Assembly: GCA_965261455.1 (NCBI GenBank)
Contig: OZ253453.1
Location: 2,356,001-2,420,000 of the forward strand
DNA: 64,000 bases
From: DAOUKH01 sp965261455
Lineage (GTDB): Bacteria; Chloroflexota; Dehalococcoidia; SHYB01
Reading direction: 5' to 3'
The translations under genes and the position numbers were made by a program. The notes below the pieces were generated by a model. The model was not told where the DNA came from. It did not search any database and worked only from the letters and a program-made list of their open reading frames with translations. Below, one piece after another: positions 17,267-26,350 of the stretch (within the stretch, counting starts at the first letter, position 1; each line of letters opens with the position of its first letter).

Positions 17267-18087
17267 CCGCCCGGCCCCTCGCGCCAGGGCAGGCCCTCGG
17301 TGATTCGCAGGAACTCGGCCTTGAGGGTCTCGTTGGCCACGATGATCGAGGGGCTTTCCAGCGAGATCGGCGCGCCGTTGCGGTCGGTGACCACCGCGCC
17401 GGACTCCTGGGCGATCAGCACGCCCGCCGCGATGTCCCACGGCGCGAGGCAGTGGTGGAAGTAGATGTCGGCGCGCCCCGATGCGGCGTACGCCAGCCCG
17501 AGCGCCGCCGACCCCATGATGCGGACCGCCTGCATCCCCGGCCAGAGCCGGTCGAGCAGCTGCAGCGCGAAGCCGGCCATGGCGTCGTCGTAGCCCATGT
17601 CGGTGGCCAGCGTGGCGGCGCTCAGGCTCGTCCTATCGGAGACGCACAGAGGGCGCCCGTTACAGACGGCGCCGCCGCCGCGATGCGCTTCGAACATCTC
17701 GTCGCGCGAGGGATCGTAGGTAGCGCCGTAGAGCACCTCGCCGCCGTGTGCCAGAGCAATGGTTGTGGCGAAGTAGGGGACGCCGATGGCGTAGTTCCGC
17801 GTGCCGTCCAGCGGATCGACGATCCACACGTAGGGGGAGGCCGCGCTCCCGCTCTCGCCCGACTCCTCCGCGAGTACGCCGAAGTCGGGGTACTCGGCGC
17901 GGAGGCGCTCCAGGATCAGCGCCTCGGCCTCGAAGTCCACGTCGGTGACGATATTGGCGCGCCCCTTCTCGCGCACGTTCTTTTCGTCGTGGAACCGGTC
18001 GAGAAGCAGCGCGCCTGCCTCACGGAGGAGGGGAAGGGCGACATCGCCGACCTGTTTGCCGCTGCGGGAACGTGGAATATCCGCCAT
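17263..18087 (-). CDS. inositol monophosphatase family protein
   Basis: A 274-residue Mg-dependent phosphatase. The metal-binding motifs are in order: GVLAEESGESG (Glu), WIVDPLDGTRNYAIG (DPLDGT), and APWDIAAGVLIAQESG (WDxAAG). The family removes phosphate from inositol phosphates, fructose-1,6-bisphosphate or PAP; which one is not decidable here. The ATG at 18087 gives a normal N-terminus. The gene is convergent with the Fic gene and divergent from the phosphofructokinase gene. Confidence 0.93.
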   Translation of the reverse strand: MADIPRSRSGKQVGDVALPLLREAGALLLDRFHDEKNVREKGRANIVTDVDFEAEALILERLRAEYPDFGVLAEESGESGSAASPYVWIVDPLDGTRNYAIGVPYFATTIALAHGGEVLYGATYDPSRDEMFEAHRGGGAVCNGRPLCVSDRTSLSAATLATDMGYDDAMAGFALQLLDRLWPGMQAVRIMGSAALGLAYAASGRADIYFHHCLAPWDIAAGVLIAQESGAVVTDRNGAPISLESPSIIVANETLKAEFLRITEGLPWREGPGG

Positions 18088-18251
18088 GAAGGGACGCCGC
18101 GGCCTCGGACGGGGCACGCCGAACGTGAAGTCTATCACACCCCTGTCGGATATCCGCCGCGGCGCGGCCGGACTGGGGCCTAGTGACGGCAATCGTAGAA
18201 TAGAAGTGGCAATGCCATAGCGGCGGCGCACGGAATAGGGAGAACTTACCG

Positions 18252-19442
18252 ATGCCGAAAGGACGCAAAGGCTCGCTGCTCGTGCTGCAGTCCGGTGGGC
18301 CTACGCACGTCATCAACCAGAGTCTGGCCGGCGTATTCCACGAGGCCGAGCGCAGCGGGGCGTTCGAGCGCGTCCTCGGGGCCGACCACGGGCCCCGCGG
18401 CCTCATCGACGGGAAGTTCATCGACCTCTCCGCCCAGTCGAAGGCCGTCTGGCGCGCGGTTGCGCGTACGCCCGGGTCGGCGTTGGGCACGGCGCGCCGC
18501 AAGATCACCGACGAAGACCTCCCCGCCGTCTTCGAGGCGCTTCAGGCGCACAACGTCACCTGCCTGGTGAGCATCGGCGGCAACGACTCCGCCGAGAACG
18601 CCCGCCTCTTCTCTGTCGAGGCGCAAAAGCGGGACTACCCGCTTACCGTGATGGCCGTGCCCAAGACCGTCGACAACGACCTCCCGGCGACGGACCACTG
18701 CCCCGGCTTCGGCAGCGCGGCGCGCTACCTCGCCCTCGCGACGATGAGCACCGCCCGGGACGCCGAGGCTATGGGCGTCGACCGCCCGATCCTGGTCATG
18801 GAGGCGATGGGGCGCAACGCGGCGTGGCTCGCGGTATCGGCGGGCATGGGCAAGCACGAGGAGCGCGACGCACCGCACGCGATCGTCAGCCCGGAGAGGG
18901 TGGTCCACGAGGACCGGTTCCTGGCCCTGCTCGAGGAGGCGATGACCAAGTTCGGCCACGCCGTCGCCGTCGTCGCCGAGAATGCCAAGGGCCCCGACGG
19001 GCCGCTGGGGGCCGGCGGTGAGCCCGACTTCGTCGATGAGTTCGGCCACGCCTACTGGCCCAGCCCGGCGCACTATCTGTCTCGCTTGGCGAGCCGGCGT
19101 CTGAAGGTACGCGCCAATTTCACTAAGCCTGGGATGCTGGCGCGGTCGATGGCCCCGACCGTCTCTCGGGTCGATGCCCGCGAGGCGCGGATGGTCGGCG
19201 AGGCGGCGGTGCGCTACGCCCTACAGGGCGAGAGCGGCAAGATGGTGACGCTGGTGCGGGCCCCCGAAGGCCCGTACCAATGCGGCGTCGGCCTCGCCCC
19301 ACTGGAAGCCGTGGCAGGCAAGGAACGCCTGCTCCCCGAAGGCTTCTCCGAGCCGGTCACCGAGTTCCCCACGCGCCTCTTCCGCGACTACGCCCGCCCC
19401 CTCATGGGCGGCCCGCTTCCCCGCTTCGGCCGCTTCCGCTAG
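18252..19442 (+). CDS. 6-phosphofructokinase, probably PPi-dependent
   Basis: A 396-residue phosphofructokinase. The phosphoryl-donor loop reads GGNDS (109-113), with Asp where ATP-using enzymes have Gly, a known mark of PPi-dependent or related PFKs. The fructose-6-phosphate site PKTVDNDL is at 137-144. It interconverts fructose-6-phosphate and fructose-1,6-bisphosphate in the cytoplasm. The Asn before Asp is less usual, and the donor should be regarded as probable only. Start ATG follows GGGAGAACTTACCG. Confidence 0.9.
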   Translation: MPKGRKGSLLVLQSGGPTHVINQSLAGVFHEAERSGAFERVLGADHGPRGLIDGKFIDLSAQSKAVWRAVARTPGSALGTARRKITDEDLPAVFEALQAHNVTCLVSIGGNDSAENARLFSVEAQKRDYPLTVMAVPKTVDNDLPATDHCPGFGSAARYLALATMSTARDAEAMGVDRPILVMEAMGRNAAWLAVSAGMGKHEERDAPHAIVSPERVVHEDRFLALLEEAMTKFGHAVAVVAENAKGPDGPLGAGGEPDFVDEFGHAYWPSPAHYLSRLASRRLKVRANFTKPGMLARSMAPTVSRVDAREARMVGEAAVRYALQGESGKMVTLVRAPEGPYQCGVGLAPLEAVAGKERLLPEGFSEPVTEFPTRLFRDYARPLMGGPLPRFGRFR

Positions 19443-19450
19443 CCCGCGCG

Positions 19451-19906
19451 TCACTCGGCGGCGCGGTGCGACTCCTCAATCGCGGCCGCGAGGGTCGCGG
19501 CGAACTCGTCGCAGACCTTGGGGAGGGCGGGTTTCAGCAGCGCGTTCACCATGGGGCCTTGCAGCCCGCCCGGCACGAGTTCAAGGCGCACGTGCATCCT
19601 CGTCGCGCCGCCATCGGCGGGCGCCACGCTGAAGCTGCCCGATCCGGCGACGTTGTCGTTCGTCCCTTTGAGGGTGAACGCGACCTTCGACGGCTCGACC
19701 CACTCGGTGATGACTACGTGGAACGTCACGGCCTTGCTTAACTGTCCCAGTTGGCCCTTCAGCGTCCACAGCGACTCGCGTTCCGACAGCCGCTCGTGCG
19801 ACTGATAGCCGGTCACCAGCGGGGCCCAGTTGTCCATGTCGCTGATGAAGCGCCACACCGCCTCGATTGGCGCGCCGACGTCTCGGACGGCCTCGCCCTC
19901 CGCCAC
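19451..19906 (-). CDS. SRPBCC (CoxG/polyketide-cyclase-like) ligand-binding protein
   Basis: A 151-residue START-like fold protein: VRDVGAPIEAVWRFISDMDNW at the N-terminus, a long beta region, and the closing amphipathic helix around GPMVNALLKPALPKVCDEF. CoxG and related proteins bind hydrophobic ligands or help membrane attachment of dehydrogenases. It begins 3 bp after the FAD-dehydrogenase gene stop, so the two are probably cotranscribed. Confidence 0.85.
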   Translation of the reverse strand: MAEGEAVRDVGAPIEAVWRFISDMDNWAPLVTGYQSHERLSERESLWTLKGQLGQLSKAVTFHVVITEWVEPSKVAFTLKGTNDNVAGSGSFSVAPADGGATRMHVRLELVPGGLQGPMVNALLKPALPKVCDEFAATLAAAIEESHRAAE

Positions 19907-19909
19907 CGC

Positions 19910-21610
19910 TTAGCCTCCCAACGGCAGGGCCCGCGAGGGCCGCGACGCGGCCGCCTTCCCCGCGATGTAGCCGAACGTCATCGCGGGGCCCAGCGTCGCG
20001 CCGCCCCCCGGATAGGTGGGGCCGAAGACGCCCGCAGCCACGTTGCCCGCGGCAAAGAGCCCCTCGATGTGGCCGCCGCGGTTGTTCCTCACCCGCGCAT
20101 CTGCGTCGATGCGCGGCCCGCCGTTGGTCCCCAGCGCCCCCCAGAGGATGGGGAGGGCGTAGAACGGCGGTGTCTCCAGCGGGGACAGCGTCCTCTTCGG
20201 ATCGTAATCGCCGCCGGTGTGCGGCCCGTAGGCCTTGGCCCCCCGCTCGAAGTCGGGGTCGACCCCCTCTGCGGCGAACCGGTTGAAGCGATCCACCTGC
20301 TCCTCAAGGCCGTCGGAGTCGATGCCGATCCTCTCCGCCATCTCGCGAATCGTGGGCGCCTGGTCGACCCAGTCCGGGGCGGGCTCGCCGGGCATCATGG
20401 TGAAGATGATGTTCTTGCTCTTGCAGGCGTCATCGAAGATCGCCCACGCGGGGTAGTTGGGGTGCTCCTGCGCCACCGGGTCGAAGTTGTAGAACGTCTT
20501 GGGTAGGTCCATGTAGGTGGTGCACTCGTTGACGAAGCGCTTGCCGGCGCGGTTGACCAGCATCGCGCCGGGGAGCGTCGGGATCCCGCTGCCGGTGTGT
20601 GCGAGGGGATGGCCCTCGAACTCCATCGTGGGGTCCACCACCGCCGGGCTCCACCAGGCCTGTCCCATGTTCCCCAGCGCAGCCCCGGCCTCCATCGCCA
20701 TCACGAGGCCATCGCCATCGTTGTACGGCGGGCTGAGCGGGTGGGTGAGGCCCTGCCGCAGGAAGGCGCTCACCAGCTCCTTGTTCCACTCGAAGCCGCC
20801 GGTGGCGAGCACCACGCCCTTCCGCGCACCGACGTAGAAGTCGCGGCCCTCGTATTCGGCCCGCACGCCGACCACCGCGCCATCGCCGTCGAGCACCAGC
20901 TCGCGGGCCGGCGCATCAGTCAGCGCTTCGACGCCGCGGTCGAGGAGCCCCTTGAACAGCGACGCAACGAGGGCGCCCCCCATGGTGCGCACGTCGTTCT
21001 CGGCCCGCTCCGCCAGCAACGAGAAGTTGATCTGTGACGGGTCGGTGGCGACGGAGCCCTCCTCCATCGTGATCCGCGGATAGATGGGGCTTATGCGGAG
21101 CCGCTCCGCCCACTCGCCCAACTGCTTGGCGTCGAAAGGATGGTTCTCGATGGAGCGCCCCCGCTGCTTGCCGCCGGGGAACCTGTTGTAGTAGTCGGCG
21201 AACCAACTCGTGGAGAACATGCGCAGCGGCGTATGCGCTTCGAGGTAGTCGATCATCTCGTGCGCGGTGTCCACGTAGACCTCGAGCAGCGAGGAATCGG
21301 GCTCGATGCCCAGCGTGAGACGGCGCAGGTAGGTCAGGGCGTCCTCGCGGGAGTCCTCGACCCCCACGGCGGCCATGTGCTTGTTGCGGGGGACCCAGGG
21401 CATTCCCCCGGAGACCCCCGTCGTCCCGCCGATCAGCGGGGCCTTCTCCAGCAGCAGCGTCTCGGCCCCGCCGTCGTGCGCCAGCGTCGCGGCCACGAGG
21501 CCGGCCCCTCCCGACCCAAGCACGACGACGTCCGCTTCGCGGTCCCACTTCGCAGGAATCTTGGCAGGCAAGTCCGACCTCCCGCCGCGGTCGGGGCGCG
21601 GCGTCGTCAA
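19910..21610 (-). CDS. FAD-binding dehydrogenase (3-ketosteroid-delta-1-dehydrogenase/fumarate-reductase type)
   Basis: A 566-residue flavoprotein. The dinucleotide-binding motif VVVLGSGGAGLVAATLAHD is followed by LLLEKAPLIGGTTGVSGG, and the C-terminus has GLFAAGNVAAGVFGPTYPGGG with the flavin-binding end. This arrangement matches KstD-like steroid dehydrogenases and relatives. It is followed by an SRPBCC gene and preceded (9 bp) by an epimerase-like gene in the same direction, so a small catabolic operon is likely. The steroid substrate is inference. Confidence 0.9.
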   Translation of the reverse strand: MTTPRPDRGGRSDLPAKIPAKWDREADVVVLGSGGAGLVAATLAHDGGAETLLLEKAPLIGGTTGVSGGMPWVPRNKHMAAVGVEDSREDALTYLRRLTLGIEPDSSLLEVYVDTAHEMIDYLEAHTPLRMFSTSWFADYYNRFPGGKQRGRSIENHPFDAKQLGEWAERLRISPIYPRITMEEGSVATDPSQINFSLLAERAENDVRTMGGALVASLFKGLLDRGVEALTDAPARELVLDGDGAVVGVRAEYEGRDFYVGARKGVVLATGGFEWNKELVSAFLRQGLTHPLSPPYNDGDGLVMAMEAGAALGNMGQAWWSPAVVDPTMEFEGHPLAHTGSGIPTLPGAMLVNRAGKRFVNECTTYMDLPKTFYNFDPVAQEHPNYPAWAIFDDACKSKNIIFTMMPGEPAPDWVDQAPTIREMAERIGIDSDGLEEQVDRFNRFAAEGVDPDFERGAKAYGPHTGGDYDPKRTLSPLETPPFYALPILWGALGTNGGPRIDADARVRNNRGGHIEGLFAAGNVAAGVFGPTYPGGGATLGPAMTFGYIAGKAAASRPSRALPLGG

Positions 21611-21619
21611 CGTCAGGGC

Positions 21620-22534
21620 TTAACGGCGGAGCAGCTCCGGGTTGCGGGTCTCGATCATCCGCCGCAGGCCGTCCTTCCAATGCACCGTGGTACGGCCCAG
21701 GTATTCGTGCATCCTGTCGGGGTCCGGCGAGATGCTGCCGAGGGCCTGCTCGGTGTAGTCGAATTTGGGTTCAAGGCCGGTTAGCTCGCCCATGTAGGCG
21801 CACCACTCCTCGATACTCGCCTCATCGCTGCCGCCCCAGTTCAACGTGAGGGCGGGCACGGACGCCGCCGCCAGCAGCTTCTCGACATGAGCGACGACGT
21901 CGTCTTCATGGATCGGGGCATAGTAGTTGCCCAGCGACGGATGGACCGGGATCGCCATCCCCTGCGACATCGCGAGCAGATGGTAGTAGGGCCACCCGCC
22001 GTTGTCTCCGAAGGGCACGTTGAGGCGGGCGATCACCGTGGGGACGCCGAACTGCGCGCAGGCGAAGCGGGCGACGACCTCGCTGGCGATCTTGCAGATG
22101 CTGTACGTCGCTATGCCCATCACCACGTGGCTGTCGCCGAGGGGGTCCGTCTCCTTCAGCTTCCGACCGCCGGTGGGCTTGTAGACGGCGGTCGAGGAAC
22201 AGTGCAGGAAGGCCTTCGCCTTTCTCGTGTGATACATCAGCCGCCCGGTCCCCTCACCGTTGACCGCGAGGTCGTAGTCGAAGTCGGCGGCGGGACTCTT
22301 CACCACGGCGAAGTTGAGGACGTAGGTGAAGTCGTCGTCGAGCGCGTCGAACGAGTCCACGCCCAAGTCCAGTTTGACCGCCTTGACGCCGGCGGCCTCG
22401 ACGCGGGCCCGGTCGTCGGGGTTGCTGAAGCGCGCGATCCCGACGACCTCGTTATCCTTCGCCAGGGCCTCGCACACCGGAAACGCGACCTGGCCCGCGG
22501 GACCGGTCACGAGAATCTTCTCACCTTGCAGCAT
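21620..22534 (-). CDS. NAD-dependent epimerase/dehydratase family protein (paralogue 2)
   Basis: A 304-residue extended SDR protein closely related in layout to the gene at 13047-13982. It has ILVTGPAGQVAFPVC for cofactor binding and the YxxxK pair in IATYSICKIASEVV. The LNWGGSDEASIEEWCAYMGEL segment is shared in pattern with the paralogue. It is the first gene of the operon with the FAD dehydrogenase and the SRPBCC protein. Substrate unknown. Confidence 0.88.
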   Translation of the reverse strand: MLQGEKILVTGPAGQVAFPVCEALAKDNEVVGIARFSNPDDRARVEAAGVKAVKLDLGVDSFDALDDDFTYVLNFAVVKSPAADFDYDLAVNGEGTGRLMYHTRKAKAFLHCSSTAVYKPTGGRKLKETDPLGDSHVVMGIATYSICKIASEVVARFACAQFGVPTVIARLNVPFGDNGGWPYYHLLAMSQGMAIPVHPSLGNYYAPIHEDDVVAHVEKLLAAASVPALTLNWGGSDEASIEEWCAYMGELTGLEPKFDYTEQALGSISPDPDRMHEYLGRTTVHWKDGLRRMIETRNPELLRR

Positions 22535-22652
22535 GAGCGGTCTCCTCTTGGGGCGGGTTGCATGAAATGGCCCGCCGGGCCGAAAGAATAGCCTAGCCTA
22601 CAGTGGAAAGATAGGACGCCCGCAAGGGCGGGCCGTACACCGGCGGAGCGCG

Positions 22653-22695
22653 CCTCACCTCGCCCCCAACCCCTTCTCCCGTGAGGGAGAGCGGG
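22653..22695 (-). repeat. dispersed hairpin repeat B
   Basis: CCTCACCTCGCCCCCAACC followed by a TCTCCC-GTGA-GGGAGA hairpin. A related sequence lies inverted at 33691-33730. Here it sits directly downstream of the amidohydrolase gene at 22719 and could end its transcription. Confidence 0.65.
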
Positions 22696-22718
22696 GATGG
22701 GAACAGGGGTGGAAACCT

Positions 22719-23849
22719 CTAGCTGTTGAGGTTGTAGAGCTCGACGCAGTTGTCGGCGATGATCATGCGCCGCTCGTCCTCGGGGACGTCTTCGAGGTGC
22801 CTAGCGATGTACTCCTGCGACTTGGGCCACGTGCTGTTGATGTGGGGGTAGTCGCTGGACCACATGATGCGGTTGATGCCGATGGTGTGCCGCTCGCGGA
22901 CGCCAACGTAGTCCTCGATGAACGTGCCGTAGATATGGCGGCGCCAGATCTCGCTGGGCTGCTCATCCAACAGGCTCTTGGTGTGATAGCGGTGGCGCGC
23001 CCAACTATGGTCCATCCAGTCCACCAGGAAGGCCATCCAGCCGATGCCGCTCTCGACCGAGACCAGCTTGAGCTTGGGATGGTTCTTGAGCACGCCGCTG
23101 AAGATCAGGCTCGTCATCGGCTCGGCCATCATGGCTTTGTTCACCGTGACGCTGACCAGCAGCATCTGCTCTAGGCCGCGGGTCCGGGGCTTGCCGCCCA
23201 GGTGGAAGTTGATCGGCATTTCGAGGTCTTCGAGGGCCGACCACAGCGGCTCGTAGATCGGATCGATGTACGACTTGTCGCCGGGGTCGGAGGTGTCCAC
23301 GGCGGGGATCGAGGGAAGCAGGACGCCGCGCAGGCCCATCTTCTTGGCGCGCGTGGCCTCGGAGATGGCCAGATCGGTGTCCCAGAACGGGATCTCGGCG
23401 ATGCCCACGAGGCGCGCCGGGTTGGGGGAGCAGTACTCCGCCAGCCAATCGTTGTAGACCTGCATCATCGCGAAGCGGAGCTCGCGGTCGGTCGTCTTCA
23501 TCTCGACGCCGCCGCCGTCGCCGCTGCCGTAGAGCACCTCGGCGTCGACGCCGTCGGTGTCCATGTCCTTGATGCGCGCGATGGGGTCCCAGCCGCCGGC
23601 GTGGCCCTTCTGGGCGACGTCGCTCTCGACCTTGAGCTTGGAGTAGTCCGCGCCCGCGGCCCCGGCCAAGGACATGAACTTCTGCTCACGGCCCTCGAAG
23701 CGCAGCACTTCCTTGCCGTCTTTCTTCTCGACCCTCGGGGCGCGGTCTTTCAACCCCGCCGGTACGCGATCGGCGTAGATGGTGGGCGGCGGGTTCACGT
23801 GCGAGTCCGCGGAAACGCACTTGTAGGTTACTTTCGTTTGGGTGGTCAT
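22719..23849 (-). CDS. amidohydrolase-2 family metal-dependent hydrolase/decarboxylase (paralogue 3)
   Basis: A 376-residue protein with CVSADSHVNPPPTIYADRV at the start, SVESGIGWMAFLVDWMDHSW in the barrel and IMWSSDYPHINSTWPKSQ near the end, as in the two paralogues at 5364 and 6608. The ATG at 23849 is chosen because SADSH follows within about 12 residues. It is divergent from a MaoC-like dehydratase gene. The reaction is not known. Confidence 0.88.
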   Translation of the reverse strand: MTTQTKVTYKCVSADSHVNPPPTIYADRVPAGLKDRAPRVEKKDGKEVLRFEGREQKFMSLAGAAGADYSKLKVESDVAQKGHAGGWDPIARIKDMDTDGVDAEVLYGSGDGGGVEMKTTDRELRFAMMQVYNDWLAEYCSPNPARLVGIAEIPFWDTDLAISEATRAKKMGLRGVLLPSIPAVDTSDPGDKSYIDPIYEPLWSALEDLEMPINFHLGGKPRTRGLEQMLLVSVTVNKAMMAEPMTSLIFSGVLKNHPKLKLVSVESGIGWMAFLVDWMDHSWARHRYHTKSLLDEQPSEIWRRHIYGTFIEDYVGVRERHTIGINRIMWSSDYPHINSTWPKSQEYIARHLEDVPEDERRMIIADNCVELYNLNS

Positions 23850-23992
23850 CGGTCCCTCCGTGGTCTGCAGTCGGCCCCGGCCTACTCCTAGCCCATCAGG
23901 CCGGACCAGAGGTAGTCTACCGCTATCCAACAGAGGCGTCCACCGCGCCGGACGCTATACTCGGACCGCGCCGTTACTCAGGAGGTTGCGCC

Positions 23993-25249
23993 ATGGCCGA
24001 GACCCATTCCGCGAAGAGCCGACCCAAGGAAATGCGGGGGCAGATCACGCCCGACGGCATCGCCCGGATGCGGGCGCGCGTCGGCATCCTCGCCCCTCGC
24101 CCCAAGCCCTTCAACACCGTCGCCTCCGAGGACTCCATCCGCCACTACTGCTACGGCTACGGCGAGGACAACCCACTCCACACCGACCCCGACTACGGCG
24201 CGACGACCCGCTGGGGTTCGGTCGTCGCGCCGCCTGCCTACATGACCACCTGCGGCATCGTGAACGCCAAGCCGATCCCGCCCGACGTCCGTGAGAAGGG
24301 CCGCGGCGCGCTCAGCGGCGTCCCCAACTATCTCTCGGGCAATTCCTGGGAGTTCTACCGCCCCATCCACCCCGGCGACGTCATCACTCGCCGCTTTTAT
24401 CTCTCCAAGGTCGAGGAGAAGGAGACGAGCTTCGGCGGCAAGTCGGCGGTCGTGCACCACAAGAACGAGTACGTCAACCAGCACGGCGAGCTCACCGGCG
24501 TACTGATGAACTACTTCTTCCACGTCGAGCGCGAGGCGTCGGAGAAGAAGGGGAAGAACCTGACCATCGACGACCCGGCCTACGACGAGGCCTACCTCGC
24601 CAAGATCGACGAGGCCTACGCCAACGAGTACATCCGCGGGGCCGAGCCCCGCTACTGGGAGGACGTCGCCGAGGGCGACCGCCTGCCCTCGATCGTGCGC
24701 GGCCCGCTCTGCGTCACCGACATCATCTGCTGGCACATCGGCAACGGCTTCGGCCAGTTCAACGTCGGCCCCCTCCGCGCCGCCTACCGGAACCGCGTCA
24801 AGGCCCCCAACTTCTACACGCACAACGAGTACGGCGCGTGGGACGCGGCCCAGCGGGTCCACTGGGACCCCATCCGCGCCAAGCGCATCGGCAACCCCCG
24901 CCCTTACGACTACGGCCGCATGCGTACGCAGTGGATGATGCAGCTGGTGGGCAACTGGGCCGGCGACGACGGCTGGCTCTTCCGCCACTCCGACCAGATC
25001 CGCAAGTTCAACTACATCGGCGACACGTCATGGGTGCACGGCAAGGTCGTCGGCAAGCGCGTCGACGGCGTTCACCGCATCGCCGACCTCGAAGTCTGGA
25101 TCGAGAACCAGCGCGGCGAGGTCACCGCGCCGGCCCAGGCCTCGGTACTCCTCCCCTCCCGCGAGGCGGGTCCGGTCACCGTCCCCGGCGACACCGGGGA
25201 GTACGCGCCGGCGGCGATGGCTACGGACTATTCGGTGGTCGCGGAGTAG
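23993..25249 (+). CDS. MaoC/FAS1-type dehydratase-like hot-dog protein
   Basis: A 418-residue protein with two hot-dog-like halves. The first carries RHYCYGYGEDNPLHTDPDYG (about residues 48-67), the D-N-P-x-H pattern of MaoC-type hydratases. The second half carries TDIICWHIGNGFGQF and is less canonical. Such proteins hydrate enoyl-CoA or dehydrate 3-hydroxyacyl-CoA. TATACT at 23956-23961 lies 37 nt upstream of the ATG. The specific substrate is unknown. Confidence 0.8.
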   Translation: MAETHSAKSRPKEMRGQITPDGIARMRARVGILAPRPKPFNTVASEDSIRHYCYGYGEDNPLHTDPDYGATTRWGSVVAPPAYMTTCGIVNAKPIPPDVREKGRGALSGVPNYLSGNSWEFYRPIHPGDVITRRFYLSKVEEKETSFGGKSAVVHHKNEYVNQHGELTGVLMNYFFHVEREASEKKGKNLTIDDPAYDEAYLAKIDEAYANEYIRGAEPRYWEDVAEGDRLPSIVRGPLCVTDIICWHIGNGFGQFNVGPLRAAYRNRVKAPNFYTHNEYGAWDAAQRVHWDPIRAKRIGNPRPYDYGRMRTQWMMQLVGNWAGDDGWLFRHSDQIRKFNYIGDTSWVHGKVVGKRVDGVHRIADLEVWIENQRGEVTAPAQASVLLPSREAGPVTVPGDTGEYAPAAMATDYSVVAE

Positions 25250-25285
25250 GGCGTGAGGGCGTGGGTTCTCCACGAACGGAACGAT

Positions 25286-25319
25286 TTGCCATAGAAAATG
25301 CTTTCTGCCATAATATTAT
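25286..25319 (+). promoter_or_regulatory. putative vapBC promoter/operator
   Basis: TTGCCA (25286-25291) and CATAAT (25309-25314) are 17 nt apart. TGCCATA occurs twice (25287, 25306), and ATAATATTAT (25310-25319) is a perfect palindrome over the -10. This AT-rich stretch in GC-rich DNA fits autoregulation by the antitoxin. Confidence 0.55.
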
Positions 25320-25346
25320 CTAGGCGCCACATCTCAGGAGAACGCC

Positions 25347-25643
25347 ATGACCATCGCGCGCAAGAAGTCCGTCCGAGCTAAACCCTTTGCGGAACGCATG
25401 ACAACCCGTATCCGCCTAGGACCAGGGGGCCGGATCGTTATCCCCGCCGCGCATCGCAAGGCCCTCGGGGTCGAGCCTGGGGACCGGATGACCATCTCCT
25501 TCGTGGACGGGGGGCTGCGCATCACGACCTGGAAACAGGCGTTGGCGTGGCTCCAAGAGGAAGTCCGTCGGCACGCCCGCCCCGGCGTGAGCCCGTCAGA
25601 GGAACTTATCGCGGAGCGGCGGCGCGAGGCCGCGCGTGAGTAG
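25347..25643 (+). CDS. VapB-type antitoxin, AbrB/SpoVT fold (copy 1)
   Basis: A 98-residue protein with an AbrB/SpoVT DNA-binding domain in the middle (RIVIPAAHRKALGVEPGDRM) and a C-terminal region (ALAWLQEEVRRHARPG) that would grip the toxin. It overlaps the PIN toxin gene by 8 bp, the usual arrangement. The antitoxin should neutralise the toxin and repress the shared promoter. A near-identical copy lies downstream at 26029. Confidence 0.85.
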   Translation: MTIARKKSVRAKPFAERMTTRIRLGPGGRIVIPAAHRKALGVEPGDRMTISFVDGGLRITTWKQALAWLQEEVRRHARPGVSPSEELIAERRREAARE

Positions 25644-26016
25644 AACCGTACTCGACGCATCGGCGGTGCTAACACTCCTTTGGGATGAAGCAGGAGCCAC
25701 GCGCGTCCGGGAGTTCCTTTCCGAGGCAGCCATCAGCGCCGTCAATCTGTGCGAGGTCGTCACCAAGCTAGCGGATGACGGGATCCTCTCCGCGTCGGCA
25801 CGGGCCCGACTTGATGAGTTGGCCTTGCGGGTGGTTCCCTTTAGCGAGGCCGCTGCTTACGCCGCCGGCGCGCTGCACAGCGACACCCGGAGGCTGGGGC
25901 TCTCACTCGCTGACTGCGCCTGCCTCACGCTCGCGCGATGGATGGAAGCCCCGGCGGTGACCGCCGACCGGCTCTGGCGTGAGGTCGCCGGCGTCGAGGT
26001 CGTCGTTATCCGCTAG
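25636..26016 (+). CDS. VapC-type PIN-domain ribonuclease toxin
   Basis: A 126-residue PIN domain. The acidic metal-binding residues are present: Asp7 in VLDASAVL, Glu40 in NLCEVVTKL, Asp94 in SLADCACL and Asp112. VapC toxins cut specific RNAs, often tRNA or rRNA. It is placed between two VapB-like genes. Nothing suggests it is inactive. Confidence 0.88.
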   Translation: MSRTVLDASAVLTLLWDEAGATRVREFLSEAAISAVNLCEVVTKLADDGILSASARARLDELALRVVPFSEAAAYAAGALHSDTRRLGLSLADCACLTLARWMEAPAVTADRLWREVAGVEVVVIR

Positions 26017-26028
26017 GAGCCCCGAGCC

Positions 26029-26322
26029 ATGCCCACCCCACGCAAGAAGTCTGCTCCCTTCAACCCCAAGGCTCGCAGGACCACGCGGATTCGCTTAGGC
26101 GACGGCGGCCGGATCGTCATTCCCGCCGCGCACCGCAGGGCGCTCGGGGTCGAGCCCGGGGACAGAATGACCATCTCCTTCGTGGACGGCGGGCTGCGCA
26201 TCACCACGCAAGAACAGGCGTTGGCGTGGCTCCAAGAGGAAGTCCGTCGGCACGCCCGCCCCGGCGTGAGCCTGTCGGACGAGCTTATCGCGGACCGGCG
26301 TCGGGAGGCCGCGCGCGACTAG
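26029..26322 (+). CDS. VapB-type antitoxin, AbrB/SpoVT fold (extra copy)
   Basis: A 97-residue near copy of the antitoxin at 25347; the AbrB core and the tail LAWLQEEVRRHARPGVS are almost the same. No PIN gene follows, so it is an antitoxin without its own toxin. It begins 12 bp after vapC and is likely in the same transcript. A tandem duplication followed by loss of a second toxin is the simplest explanation. Confidence 0.82.
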   Translation: MPTPRKKSAPFNPKARRTTRIRLGDGGRIVIPAAHRRALGVEPGDRMTISFVDGGLRITTQEQALAWLQEEVRRHARPGVSLSDELIADRRREAARD

Positions 26323-26350
26323 CCGCCCCCATTTGCGCCAGCGCCCGCCG

